The notes: generated by a model from the sequence alone, not told the origin. Positions 26,395 to 35,255 are shown, counted from the first letter of the stretch. The stretch: 64,000 bases of DNA from an uncultured Sutterella sp. (GCA_902463725.1 CABQGK010000008.1:1-64000); one strand, 5' to 3'. Made by a program: numbers and translations.

Positions 26395-26918
26395 CTATCC
26401 ACTAGCCTGTGTATAACTTCGTGGATAACTTTGCAGAGTATTGATTTTTCAGGTGAAGAGAGCGGTTTTGGTGTTTGCGTGAGCCAAATTGTGATTTTGC
26501 TGAAACCCTTGTGGCACAAGCCTTTGAGAGGATCAGAAGGTAATGAATTTGATCCTATGCCTGTGGGAAAACCTCTAAGCCCTTGATTACACTGCGGTTG
26601 TGGATAAATTCGGCGGATTTATGGGATATGGGCTTGACAAACGGTTTCAAATCTGTATTGCGTATGGTGCACTGGGAGGCTAGCAACTAGGGGATTTCCC
26701 CAAAACGTGTGGGTAGCTATGTGGATAAGTATGGGAAAATGCAATTAAGTCGTTAAAAAATAAGAAGAAAACTCAGTTTGCCTATTTTTTAAGCAAATGA
26801 GGTGTTTGCGTGGAAAAGTCATGGTGGCGCCCCCGTTAATCCCGCTCGCGAGTAGGCTTACCCGTGATGGCGGAGAGGCGCGCGCCTTGTGGATAACTTG
26901 GGTGCTAAGTTATCCACC
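26395..26918. other. DnaA-box cluster with AT-rich core: candidate replication origin
   Basis: The 970-base gap between lpxK and xseA holds no gene but contains DnaA boxes (TTATnCACA). Four perfect ones, all read as TGTGnATAA on this strand, are at 26408-26416, 26599-26607, 26720-26728 and 26888-26896. One-mismatch boxes are at 26420-26428 and 26910-26918; a two-mismatch one is at 26395-26403. The last two boxes are arms of a perfect 11-bp inverted repeat, GTGGATAACTT/AAGTTATCCAC. An A/T-rich stretch at 26741-26792 could be an unwinding element. The layout resembles oriC, but dnaA, dnaN or rpmH are not in view, and the rRNA and infB genes to the left point toward it. Confidence 0.5.
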
Positions 26919-27141
26919 AGGAATGGGCGAGGGAAAATGGCGCCAACACTAGAGCTTGATTTTTGATGAAGAGTTCGTACTGCTGGTGGGTTTCTCGACT
27001 CAAGTACCTTCCTGAGCAGGCGAGTTTGCCGTGGCAGCGCGCCGTTCGGTTAGGATTGTGGTTAGGATTTCTATGTGCGCAGCCGTTAGCATCTGAGAGA
27101 AGGAACGCTGCAGCGTGCGTGCAGTCGCGAGAGTGTAATGA

Positions 27142-28926
27142 GTGAGGTCTGAGGTGAGTGATCCGAGACGTTTTGAAGACGTGCCTTTTTTCGATTGGGA
27201 TGGTACGCCGCTAGAGCAGGCGCAACCCGTTGAGCCCCGTACACGTAGTGCACAAGGCTCGCCACGCCTCACGTCCTACGCAGAGAGCGGTGCGCGAGCA
27301 TCGACGCCGCGCCCAAGCGCTGTGGGCTTAGATCGTCGCACGGGCCTTAGCCGTACGGTGAGTCGACCGCTCTCGGATTTCTCGAGCACGCCCGAGCGAT
27401 TCCGTCGCCCTAGTGAAATGCCCCGAGCCGATTTTGGCAGCCAGTCTTTTGCGGGCGTTGTGCAGAGCCCTGATCCTTCGGTCATGACGGTGACGGCTGC
27501 TGTGCAGCGGCTTCGTGATGCTGTGCAGCAGCAGTTGTCGGGATTTTGGATTTCGGGTGAGGTGAGCAACTTTTCTCGCGCCTATTCTGGGCATGTCTAT
27601 TTCACGCTCAAGGATGACGGCGCACAGATTCGTGCGGTCTTCTTTTCGGGCTCGCAGCGCCGCTTCCCCGTGAACTTTCAGGATGGTGATCGCATCGAGG
27701 TGCGTGGCGAGTCTGATGTCTATGTCAAGGGGGGCGACTTGCAGGTACGCGTACTCGAGTGGCGCGCCGCGGGCTTAGGCGCCCTCTACGAAGCGTATCT
27801 CAAACTTAAGGGGCGGCTTGAGCATGAGGGACTTTTTGCGGCGACGCGCAAAAAGCCACTTCCCAGGTTTGTCTCAGCGGTTGCGGTGGTAACAAGCCTT
27901 CAAGCCGCAGCCCTGCAAGACGTGCGCCGCACGCTTGCACGCCGCATGCCGTGGGTGCGTATTACCGTGTTCGATACGCTGGTGCAGGGGCAGGAAGCAC
28001 CCGAGCGGATTGTGAGTGCGCTTGCGCGCGCAGATGCTTCTGGCGCAGATGCTGTGCTACTCGTGCGCGGAGGTGGCTCCTTTGAGGACTTGTTTGCCTT
28101 TAGTGACGAGCGCGTTGTGCGTGCGGTTGCTGCTATGCGTACGCCTATTGTCGCGGGGATTGGGCACGAAACTGATGAGACGCTTGCTGCGCTTGCGGCC
28201 GACATTTGTGCGTCGACGCCGACAGCGGCCGCTGAACAGCTCGGTGCGGATCTGCGCGCTTGGTTGGCAAGGCTTGATGAGGTTGGGGCGCGGCTTGCGA
28301 GTGCGCTTGCAAGGCGTTGTGACGAATTAGATCAAGCACTGGATCGACTTGAAGAGCGTACGCGTTCAGTCCCTCGCTTACTCGAAGCGCGTAGCGAGGC
28401 GCTTGAGCGTCGTGCACAGGCCCTAGAGCGGACGATGTGTGCGCAGATTCAAAACGCAGAGACTGCGCTCGGCCTCTCGAGAGGACATTTTGAACGCTCG
28501 CTCTCGGTATATCTTGCGGAGCGTTTTCGGGTTGCCGAGCGCGCCGCAAGGCTCTTGAAAAGTCCTGATGGGGCGCTTGCCGCTAAACGTAGCGCCTTTG
28601 AGAGTGCCGCTCAACGCTTAACTGCCGCAGCGCCTGTGATGGTGCTCCGCGCCGAGGAGCGTCTCGCGACCTTAGGGCGCAGGCTTCCAAACGCGGAGAC
28701 GCTTTTAGCGGCGCGTGAGGCGCACCTGACAGCGATTGAGCGCAACATCGCAGCCTTTAACCCCGATACTGTGTTACTGCGTGGGTTTACGCTGGTAAGC
28801 CTTGGGGAGGAGGTGATCACGGCAGCTGCTTCGTTAAAGGTTGGTGATAACCTCTCGATTCGCTTCTCAGATGCTTCAGTGAAGGCGATGGTCACGGAAA
28901 CTCCGACTAAAAAAGTAGGTCTTTAG
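27142..28926 (+). CDS. xseA: Exodeoxyribonuclease VII large subunit
   Basis: Catalytic subunit of ExoVII, degrading single-stranded DNA in both directions together with XseB (594 aa; E. coli 456). The OB fold begins about residue 115 (MTVTAAVQRLRDAV, SGEVSNFSRAYSGHVYFTLKD). The nuclease core has GLFAATRKKPLP, AVVTSLQAAALQD, VRGGGSFEDLFAFSDE and GIGHETDETLA, then a long coiled coil and the C-terminal PDTVLLRGFTLV. The first ~110 residues are a low-complexity extension absent from most homologues. The start is GTG 27142 or GTG 27154; the second has GAGG 6 bases upstream and may be the true one. xseB is not nearby. Confidence 0.93.
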   Translation: MRSEVSDPRRFEDVPFFDWDGTPLEQAQPVEPRTRSAQGSPRLTSYAESGARASTPRPSAVGLDRRTGLSRTVSRPLSDFSSTPERFRRPSEMPRADFGSQSFAGVVQSPDPSVMTVTAAVQRLRDAVQQQLSGFWISGEVSNFSRAYSGHVYFTLKDDGAQIRAVFFSGSQRRFPVNFQDGDRIEVRGESDVYVKGGDLQVRVLEWRAAGLGALYEAYLKLKGRLEHEGLFAATRKKPLPRFVSAVAVVTSLQAAALQDVRRTLARRMPWVRITVFDTLVQGQEAPERIVSALARADASGADAVLLVRGGGSFEDLFAFSDERVVRAVAAMRTPIVAGIGHETDETLAALAADICASTPTAAAEQLGADLRAWLARLDEVGARLASALARRCDELDQALDRLEERTRSVPRLLEARSEALERRAQALERTMCAQIQNAETALGLSRGHFERSLSVYLAERFRVAERAARLLKSPDGALAAKRSAFESAAQRLTAAAPVMVLRAEERLATLGRRLPNAETLLAAREAHLTAIERNIAAFNPDTVLLRGFTLVSLGEEVITAAASLKVGDNLSIRFSDASVKAMVTETPTKKVGL

Positions 28927-28944
28927 TCGATCATGCTACGCACT

Positions 28945-28982
28945 TTAGGTAAACCTAATCGATGCTGGCATTGTGATACAAT
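28945..28982 (+). promoter_or_regulatory. Promoter region of sodB with palindrome
   Basis: TTAGGT-AA-ACCTAA (28945-28958) is a 6-bp inverted repeat just upstream of a -10-like TACAAT (28977-28982), covering the expected -35 position. It could be an operator for a redox or metal regulator. The -35 hexamer itself is poor, consistent with an activator- or repressor-controlled promoter. Confidence 0.4.
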
Positions 28983-29015
28983 AATTTAATCACTAGAAAA
29001 CTTTGGAGATAAGAC

Positions 29016-29606
29016 ATGTCTCAATTTACTCTGCCCCAGCTTCCCTTCGGCTTGGACGACCTTGCTCCTGCGATGAGCCGTGAAACGCTCGAATATCACT
29101 GGGGTAAGCATCATCAGACCTATGTCAACAACCTCAACAATCTGATTGCTGGCACCGAATTCGAAGGCAAGAGCCTCGAAGAAATCATCAAGACTGCCAA
29201 GGGTGGCGTTTTCAATAACGCTGCGCAGGTCTTCAACCACTCCTTCTTCTGGCAGTGCCTCACCCCCAATGGCGGCGGCGAACCCTGCTGCGACAACCTC
29301 AAGGCCGCGATTGATGCGAAGTGGGGCTCCTTTGCCGAGTTCCGTAAGGCCTTTACAGCCTCGGCGGCTGGTAACTTTGGTTCTGGCTGGACGTGGCTCG
29401 TGAAGAAGGCTGACGGTACGCTTGACATCGTGAATACGAGCAACGCTGCCACGCCGCTTACCGATGGTCTCAAGCCGCTCTTGACGCTTGACGTTTGGGA
29501 ACACGCCTACTATGTCGACTATCGCAACGCTCGCCCGAAGTTCATCGATGCGTTCTTTGACAAGCTCGTGAACTGGAAGTTTGTGGCTGAGCAGTTTGCT
29601 GCTTAA
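29016..29606 (+). CDS. sodB: Superoxide dismutase, Fe-type
   Basis: Cytoplasmic superoxide dismutase (196 aa). Metal ligands sit in LEYHWGKHHQTYV (His), NHSFFW (His) and DVWEHAYYVDY (Asp, His). AAQVFNHSFFWQCL and GGGEPC favour the iron-type SodB pattern. ATG 29016 follows GGAGAT. Single-gene unit with a palindrome in its promoter and two hairpins behind it. Confidence 0.96.
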   Translation: MSQFTLPQLPFGLDDLAPAMSRETLEYHWGKHHQTYVNNLNNLIAGTEFEGKSLEEIIKTAKGGVFNNAAQVFNHSFFWQCLTPNGGGEPCCDNLKAAIDAKWGSFAEFRKAFTASAAGNFGSGWTWLVKKADGTLDIVNTSNAATPLTDGLKPLLTLDVWEHAYYVDYRNARPKFIDAFFDKLVNWKFVAEQFAA

Positions 29607-29617
29607 TGCCGCGACTG

Positions 29618-29724
29618 GGGAGAGAGCTGAGTCTCTTCCCCGTTAGCGAAGCCTACACGCTCTGTGAGGCTTACAGTCCTTGACGCCCTTCTGAGGTTGA
29701 TGCCTTGGTGGGGCGTTCTTTTTT
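29618..29724 (+). terminator. Two hairpins after sodB, the second a T-tailed terminator
   Basis: GGGGAGAGA/TCTCTTCCC (29618-29626/29633-29641) lies 12 bases after the stop. GACGCCC (29682-29688) with GGGCGTT (29711-29717) is followed by TCTTTTTT. The second ends about 115 bases before clpS. Confidence 0.7.
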
Positions 29725-29839
29725 GCGCATGGACTTTGGTGGGCAACCGTTTAGAATGAAGGACGATACGCGTCCGCTACTGCGCTTAGAGAGGCATCTG
29801 AGCAGAGGGGCGCGCAGTGAAAAACTTCAGGAGGCCAAT

Positions 29840-30166
29840 ATGGCGACCAACACGCAGCATTCTGCTGGCAGAGCCGTTCAGAAAGAGGAAAAGCCTGCTG
29901 CACAATGGCTTGTGCTATTCATCAACGATGACTACACCCCTTTTGACTGGGTGGAACTCATATTGATGCGAATATTTGGTCATACCGCTGAGGGGGCGCA
30001 TCAGGTTGCGCTACAGGTGCACACGATGGGTGCTGGTGTTGCGGGGCGGTTTGATACGCGCGAGGATGCGGTCGAGCGGGCGGAATTGACGATGGCGCTT
30101 TCAAGGCAGGCCGGTTATCCGCTCTCGACGAAGGTGCTTGAAGCAGTCTCAGGCACTTCAACATAG
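29840..30166 (+). CDS. clpS: ATP-dependent Clp protease adaptor ClpS
   Basis: Delivers N-degron substrates to ClpAP (108 aa). The substrate-pocket motif NDDYTP is at 29-34, and the conserved histidine is H61 in LQVHTMGAG. The gate position after the proline is Phe35, where E. coli has Met40, and the GVYTRE-type segment reads GRFDTRE, so N-end residue preference may differ. ATG 29840 has AGGAGG upstream. clpA follows at 52 bases, the usual order. Confidence 0.95.
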   Translation: MATNTQHSAGRAVQKEEKPAAQWLVLFINDDYTPFDWVELILMRIFGHTAEGAHQVALQVHTMGAGVAGRFDTREDAVERAELTMALSRQAGYPLSTKVLEAVSGTST

Positions 30167-30217
30167 ATGCGTCTTGATGGATGACCTCGGGCTATCTAGC
30201 AATGGGATCAATGGATT

Positions 30218-33115
30218 ATGGAAAATGATATGACGATCACGGTGGAGGCGCGCCTTGGATGGCATTTGCGCGATCTTGCCACCATTGAAGCAGCTCTCGG
30301 AATTGACCCCGAAGAGGAAAGTTTTTGGAGTGTCTTACTACTAGCGCATCGTCTCCTTGGAATCAGCTATGTGTCCGACGCACTCGCTTGTGCCAATGCG
30401 GGTTATGTGAGACGGTGGCGAGAGGTGCTCGAAACGTTTATGAAGACGTCTTGGGCCGATGGGTGGAAGAGAGCCTCGTTGGCAGCACCTCTGCGTCGTG
30501 AGGAGATACCGGATCCGCTTAAAGAGCAAGCAGAAGTGCTTGAACCTCAAACGGCACCAGTGCCGCTTTCTTCGCTCAGGTGGAGTCGTGATGTCAGCAA
30601 TCAACTCTACTTAGCAAGCATGCATGTGCTCACGAGTGCTCGTGCACCCGAGCGGCTTGATGCTATGGATTTGCTTGTGCAGTTGGTGACGTATCTTGAA
30701 GTTAACTTGGGTGATATCGTGCCTCAAGGCGATTCCACTGAGCGACTAAATGCGCTTGATATTAAGAAGGCCGACGCTGAGCTTCGTGACGCTCGTAAGC
30801 TCTTTAAGAGTGGTTATGGCAATTCGCTCGAAATCAACGAAGTCTTTGCGCCTCTAGAGCAGTGGCATTTCCCTGCGTTCATTAGTCTCTCGCTTGAGGC
30901 GTTTGTCAAAGAGGATCTAGCTCGTTTAGAGGCGCTACTGCCGGCTACGAAGGAGTTGAAACGCCTTGAGCCGCCCGCGCCAAAGCGCGAGCCGCGCGAT
31001 GAGGAACTTTTGAGCCAATTGCCAGAGGGCTTGCAGCAGTGGTTACGCGAGGAAAATCTTCTAGGGGTGAAGATTGTGCATCTTGACGCCAGCGCTCTAG
31101 AGGATGAGGATTTTCCTGAGCACTTGTTTACGCCGCCGCACAGCGCTAACGAAGAGGAAACCAGCCAGCACCGAGGCGAGGCCTCTGCGGGCTTGCCTCA
31201 ACTTATTATCCCGGAGGAGATTGTCAACCTCACGGTCAATCTCACGTCGCTGGCACGCCAAGGCAAACTTGATCCGCTGATTGGGCGGAAAAAAGAGCTC
31301 GATGATATTGCGTTTGCACTGAGCTGCCGCAGACGTCGGCGCGCACTCATTTTGGGTGAGCCCGGCGGCGGTAAGACCGCGCTGATCGAAGGTTTTGTGC
31401 AGTCACTTGCGGATGGAACGGCACCCAAGAGTCTTTGCCACTATGTGGTCCTGGGTCTACGCATTGAGCGCATCGTGGGAACCCGTTTCAAGGGGGGAAT
31501 TGCAGAAAATATTGGCATGTTGATCAATTGGCTGCGCAAACAGACGCATGTCATGTTAGTGATTGACAATGTGCATACGATTGTCGATGGAAGCGAAGAT
31601 GCTTCGCTTGAACAACTCAATGGTCTTGAGAATTTGCTCTCGCTACCAAATGTTCCCATCATTCTCTCGACTGACCATAAGAGCTGGCGTCGACGTTTGG
31701 CCGAGCGCTTTGACAAACGAGTTCAGCGCATCGAACTGAGTAGCTTGAACCTCGAAGAAGCCACTAAGGTGCTTCATGGCCTTAAAGGGCGTTATGAAGC
31801 CTTTCATAACGTCGTTTATGCTGATGGTGTGATTGAAGAGGTGGTCAAATTTTCAAAGCGGTTTATTTTGGAGATGGGCCTGCCGGAGAGCGCGATCGAT
31901 GTGATCGACCAGATGGCAGCCGCGACGCGGCTCAATTATGAAAAGTCGCTCAATGCGCAGGGGCAAGAAGCTGCCGCTGTGCTCGAGGCTCAAGCTGAGC
32001 AGAACGCAGCAAGTGCCGCGCCTGCGATGCGCTCCACTTCTCACTCTGCTCAAGAGGGGGTGTCAGTTACTCAAGTCGTTCCCGAGCAAACCGCTCCAGG
32101 GAGCGCTCCGCTTACGGTGGACTGCTCGCTTCTGGCTGCAACGGTGGCGCGCTTTGCCCGCATTCCGCTCGAGCAGGTCAAAGTGGACGACCACAACAGT
32201 GTGCGTACGCTCGAAGCAGACATCCGAGCAGTGGTTTTTGGACAAGATCAAGCGATTGAAAGCGTGGTCAATGCCATCAAACTGTCGCGCTCAGGGCTGA
32301 TTACGGGTGAGCGCCCGATGGGAAGTTTTCTCTTTACCGGTCCGACGGGTGTGGGGAAAACCGAGGTTGCGCGGCAGCTTGCTAAGTGTTTGAGTGTGCC
32401 GCTACTGCGCTTTGATATGTCGGAGTACTCGGAGTCGCATACTGTCAGTCGTCTGATTGGCTCGCCCGCAGGCTATGTTGGCTATGGTGAAGGGGGGCTT
32501 TTGACCGAGCAAGTCAATAAGCACCCGTACTGTGTGGTGCTCTTGGATGAAATTGAAAAAGCGCATCCCGCGCTCTTTAACTTGCTCTTGCAAGTGATGG
32601 ACTATGGGCGTCTGACGGATAGCCAAGGTCGCGAGAGCGACTTCCGCAATGTCATTCTGATCATGACCAGTAACGTTGGGGCACGTGAAGGTGAGCGGCA
32701 GTCCATCGGCTTTAGTAGCGGCGTAGTGTTGGGGGACAATACCGAGGCGCTCAAGCGAGCGTTTTCTCCAGAGTTTCGTAATCGACTCGACCGTATCGTT
32801 ACCTTCGCACCACTTAACGCAGAAAGCTTGCGCCGTGTGGTGGATAAGTTCCTTGGGGAACTTACGGCTCAGCTACTGCCACGCGGGGTCTCGCCGCGCT
32901 ACAGTGATGCGCTCAAGGGCTACCTTATCTCCCATGGCTATGTCCCGAATATGGGTGCGCGTCCCATGCGCCGCCTTATCGACGAGAAGATTCGCCGCGA
33001 GCTGGCCGATGAGCTGCTTTTTGGGGAGCTTAAAGAAGGAGGCGAGGTCGATATCGACTACGATGCGCAAGCTGAGCGCGTGCGCTTTACCTTCCGCTCA
33101 GCTTCCCACGCGTAG
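30218..33115 (+). CDS. clpA: ClpA-type AAA+ unfoldase with degenerate first ATPase domain
   Basis: Unfoldase partner of ClpP (965 aa; E. coli ClpA 758). The N-terminal ~330 residues lack a recognisable first Clp_N repeat; a diverged second repeat may lie about 120-170. D1 has Walker A GEPGGGKT (380-387), but Walker B reads VIDNVHT, with Asn451 replacing the catalytic Glu, and the arginine-finger segment is altered. A ~60-residue Ala/Gln-rich insert separates D1 and D2. D2 is intact: GPTGVGKT (708-715), LLDEIEKAHP (D777-E778), FRNRLDRIV and GARPMRRL. An IGF loop (830-832) implies ClpP binding. Start ATG 30218 or 30230. Confidence 0.9.
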   Translation: MENDMTITVEARLGWHLRDLATIEAALGIDPEEESFWSVLLLAHRLLGISYVSDALACANAGYVRRWREVLETFMKTSWADGWKRASLAAPLRREEIPDPLKEQAEVLEPQTAPVPLSSLRWSRDVSNQLYLASMHVLTSARAPERLDAMDLLVQLVTYLEVNLGDIVPQGDSTERLNALDIKKADAELRDARKLFKSGYGNSLEINEVFAPLEQWHFPAFISLSLEAFVKEDLARLEALLPATKELKRLEPPAPKREPRDEELLSQLPEGLQQWLREENLLGVKIVHLDASALEDEDFPEHLFTPPHSANEEETSQHRGEASAGLPQLIIPEEIVNLTVNLTSLARQGKLDPLIGRKKELDDIAFALSCRRRRRALILGEPGGGKTALIEGFVQSLADGTAPKSLCHYVVLGLRIERIVGTRFKGGIAENIGMLINWLRKQTHVMLVIDNVHTIVDGSEDASLEQLNGLENLLSLPNVPIILSTDHKSWRRRLAERFDKRVQRIELSSLNLEEATKVLHGLKGRYEAFHNVVYADGVIEEVVKFSKRFILEMGLPESAIDVIDQMAAATRLNYEKSLNAQGQEAAAVLEAQAEQNAASAAPAMRSTSHSAQEGVSVTQVVPEQTAPGSAPLTVDCSLLAATVARFARIPLEQVKVDDHNSVRTLEADIRAVVFGQDQAIESVVNAIKLSRSGLITGERPMGSFLFTGPTGVGKTEVARQLAKCLSVPLLRFDMSEYSESHTVSRLIGSPAGYVGYGEGGLLTEQVNKHPYCVVLLDEIEKAHPALFNLLLQVMDYGRLTDSQGRESDFRNVILIMTSNVGAREGERQSIGFSSGVVLGDNTEALKRAFSPEFRNRLDRIVTFAPLNAESLRRVVDKFLGELTAQLLPRGVSPRYSDALKGYLISHGYVPNMGARPMRRLIDEKIRRELADELLFGELKEGGEVDIDYDAQAERVRFTFRSASHA

Positions 33116-33674
33116 CGAGCGTTGACTAGATTGAGCAAGGGGAGGGGCTCGCTGCGCGGGGCGCACCTCTCCTCTCCTTACCACGCTCAGATGCGTACGC
33201 TCACGGCGGCCGCTACATATTGAGGCGCGTTGTGCGGACGCGCTCAACGCGCTGATTGCACGCTGGCAGACGCGCGCCACTGAACATTTCTCCGCGACTC
33301 TCGGTCGATAGTACGTATAAATACCTAGTCGAAAATTATCGTAGATAATCTGCGGAAAACACTTAATTTTACAAGCAATATCAATGACTTATGGAATATT
33401 GAATTTTGCGTATCATGGGGTGGTGTTGCGGAATTACCCTTCTTAGGGATGGAAAATCGGCCAAACCGTAAAAATTCACTACAAATAATGATGTCAGAGG
33501 CTTTCACAAATTGCCTAAATCAACCAATTTTTCCCCACTAATTTAGATGTAGATAGTTGATTTTGCTTTGAAATAATAGTATTGGTGGAGAAAAATTACG
33601 GTTCTATTTTTATATCTGTATATATACGTACTCTAATTGATATAGATCGGAGGTGTTACAGACGCTCCAAAAGC
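33116..33674. other. AT-rich intergenic region, no gene seen
   Basis: About 560 bases between clpA and the aldehyde dehydrogenase leader. From about 33300 base composition becomes strikingly A+T-rich compared with the surrounding GC-rich genes. No plausible ORF is present. A weak GC-rich inverted repeat without T tract follows clpA around 33139-33180. Confidence 0.5.
33596..33624 (+). promoter_or_regulatory. Putative promoter of the aldehyde dehydrogenase
   Basis: TTACGG (33596-33601), a 17-base spacer and TATATA (33619-33624), in a strongly A/T-rich tract. The predicted start is near 33631, giving a leader of about 160 bases. I saw no sigma-54 (GG-N10-GC) element. Confidence 0.4.
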
Positions 33675-33774
33675 TGAGTGTTAAACTCAACCATAACAAA
33701 GTTATGACTATTGATGTGTTGAAATCAATAGTTAAAAACAATCGAATTGTAGACCCGCTTCCACTGAGCGGGTC
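33675..33774 (+). promoter_or_regulatory. Row of four hairpins in the aldehyde dehydrogenase leader
   Basis: Four inverted repeats follow one another with little or no spacing: TGAGT/ACTCA (33675-33689), CATAAC-AAA-GTTATG (33692-33706), ACTATTGAT/ATCAATAGT (33707-33732) and GACCCGCT/AGCGGGTC (33752-33774). The second and third abut exactly. The fourth ends 7 bases before AAGGAG, so it could affect ribosome access. GGAGGTG at about 33649 opens a frame of some 60 codons through the hairpins, overlapping the enzyme start out of frame. No known riboswitch core was recognised. Confidence 0.65.
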
Positions 33775-33794
33775 ATGTTATGAAGGAGTCTCTG

Positions 33795-35255
33795 ATGAAC
33801 CTCATCGACAAGAAATACGGCCTTTTCATCAATGGCGAATGGGTTGACGCAGAAGGCGGAAAGACCTTTGAAACGTTCAATCCGGCTACGGGTGAAAAGC
33901 TAGCGGACTGTGCCGATGCATCTCCTGCCGATATTGACCGTGCTGTGAAGGCTGCGCGTGAGGCGTTCCCCGCTTGGAGCAAAACGAGCGTGCAGGACCG
34001 TGCCAACATGCTTCTGAAGATTGCCGATTTGATTGAAGCGAACCTCGATCACTTGGCTCGTGTTGAAACGATGGACAATGGCAAGCCCTTGCGTGAAACC
34101 ACGCTCGTTGACCTGCCGCTCACGGTTGACCATTTCCGCTACTTTGCGGGTGCCATTCGTGCTGAAGAAGGTAGCGCAACGATGATCGATGAAAACACGA
34201 TGAGTATCGTGTTGCACGAGCCGATTGGTGTTGTCGGTCAGATTATTCCTTGGAATTTCCCGATTTTGATGGCGGCTTGGAAGCTTGCGCCGGCGCTTGC
34301 TGCGGGTAACACCGTGGTGATCAAGAGCTCGTCGGCCACGCCGTTGAGCCTCAATGAACTCGTCAAGCTGATGAGCCAGGTATTGCCGAAGGGTGTGGTC
34401 AACGTGATTACCGGTCGAGGTGCCGTCTCCGGTCAGGCCATGCTGGATAATCCAGGCTTTGACAAGCTCGCCTTCACGGGCTCGACGGAAGTGGGTTACA
34501 ACGTTGCGGAAGCTGCTGCCAAGCGCCTTATCCCTGCGACGCTGGAGCTCGGTGGTAAGAGCGCCAATATCATCTTTGATGACGCGCAGCTCGACAAGGC
34601 GATTGAAGGTGCCCAGATCGGTATCCTCTTTAATCAGGGTCAGGTTTGCTGCGCAGGCTCGCGTATCTTCGTTCAGGAAGGCATCTACGATGAGTTTGTG
34701 AAGAAGCTCGGCGAAGCCTTTGACAAGGTCAAGGTCGGCGATCCGCTCGATATGTCCACGCAGGTTGGCTCTCAGGTCAATGTGCGTCAGCTCAACAAGA
34801 TCATGAGCTATGTGGAAATCGCTCAGCAAGAGGGCGGCAAGATCGTCGCGGGTGGAAAGCCAGCTTCCGACAAGGGTGCTTTTATGCGCCCGACGCTGAT
34901 CGCTGTTGAGAACAACGATGTGCGTGTTGCGCAGGAAGAAATCTTCGGGCCGGTTGCCGTGGTGATTAAGTTCAAGACGGAAGAAGATGCCATCAAGATG
35001 GCTAATGACTCCGAATACGGTCTTGGCGGCGCCGTCTGGACGCGCGACATCAACCGCGCACTGCGTGTAGCCAATGCTGTGCGTACGGGTCGTATGTGGG
35101 TCAATACCTACAATGAACTGCCCGCTCACGCGCCGTTCGGTGGCTATAAGAAGTCGGGTATCGGCCGCGAAACGCACAAGATGATGCTTGCACATTACTC
35201 GCAGGCGAAGAACATCTTCATTTCGCTCTCCGAAAAGAAGCGCGGTTTCTTCTAA
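33795..35255 (+). CDS. NAD(P)-dependent aldehyde dehydrogenase
   Basis: Oxidises an aldehyde to the acid (486 aa, ALDH superfamily). Cofactor site IIPWNFPILMAAWKLAPALAAG, then FTGSTEVG, general-base motif LELGGKSAN and catalytic cysteine in NQGQVCCAGSR; the C-terminus has PFGGYKKSGIGRE. It is closest in feel to AldB/AcoD-type acetaldehyde or broad-range enzymes, but the substrate cannot be assigned. ATG 33795 is preferred because AAGGAG lies at 33782-33787; the ATG at 33780 overlaps that site. No alcohol dehydrogenase or regulator is adjacent. Confidence 0.93.
   Translation: MNLIDKKYGLFINGEWVDAEGGKTFETFNPATGEKLADCADASPADIDRAVKAAREAFPAWSKTSVQDRANMLLKIADLIEANLDHLARVETMDNGKPLRETTLVDLPLTVDHFRYFAGAIRAEEGSATMIDENTMSIVLHEPIGVVGQIIPWNFPILMAAWKLAPALAAGNTVVIKSSSATPLSLNELVKLMSQVLPKGVVNVITGRGAVSGQAMLDNPGFDKLAFTGSTEVGYNVAEAAAKRLIPATLELGGKSANIIFDDAQLDKAIEGAQIGILFNQGQVCCAGSRIFVQEGIYDEFVKKLGEAFDKVKVGDPLDMSTQVGSQVNVRQLNKIMSYVEIAQQEGGKIVAGGKPASDKGAFMRPTLIAVENNDVRVAQEEIFGPVAVVIKFKTEEDAIKMANDSEYGLGGAVWTRDINRALRVANAVRTGRMWVNTYNELPAHAPFGGYKKSGIGRETHKMMLAHYSQAKNIFISLSEKKRGFF

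Noticed and set aside
26963..27145. 60-residue frame between the DnaA-box cluster and xseA
   Set aside because: No ribosome binding site or conserved feature, and it overlaps the xseA start region. Treated as non-coding.
33900..35195. 431-residue open frame on the minus strand inside the aldehyde dehydrogenase
   Set aside because: Antisense shadow of a high-GC gene: composition rich in His/Arg/Thr, no recognisable domain, no ribosome binding site. The plus-strand frame has all ALDH motifs.
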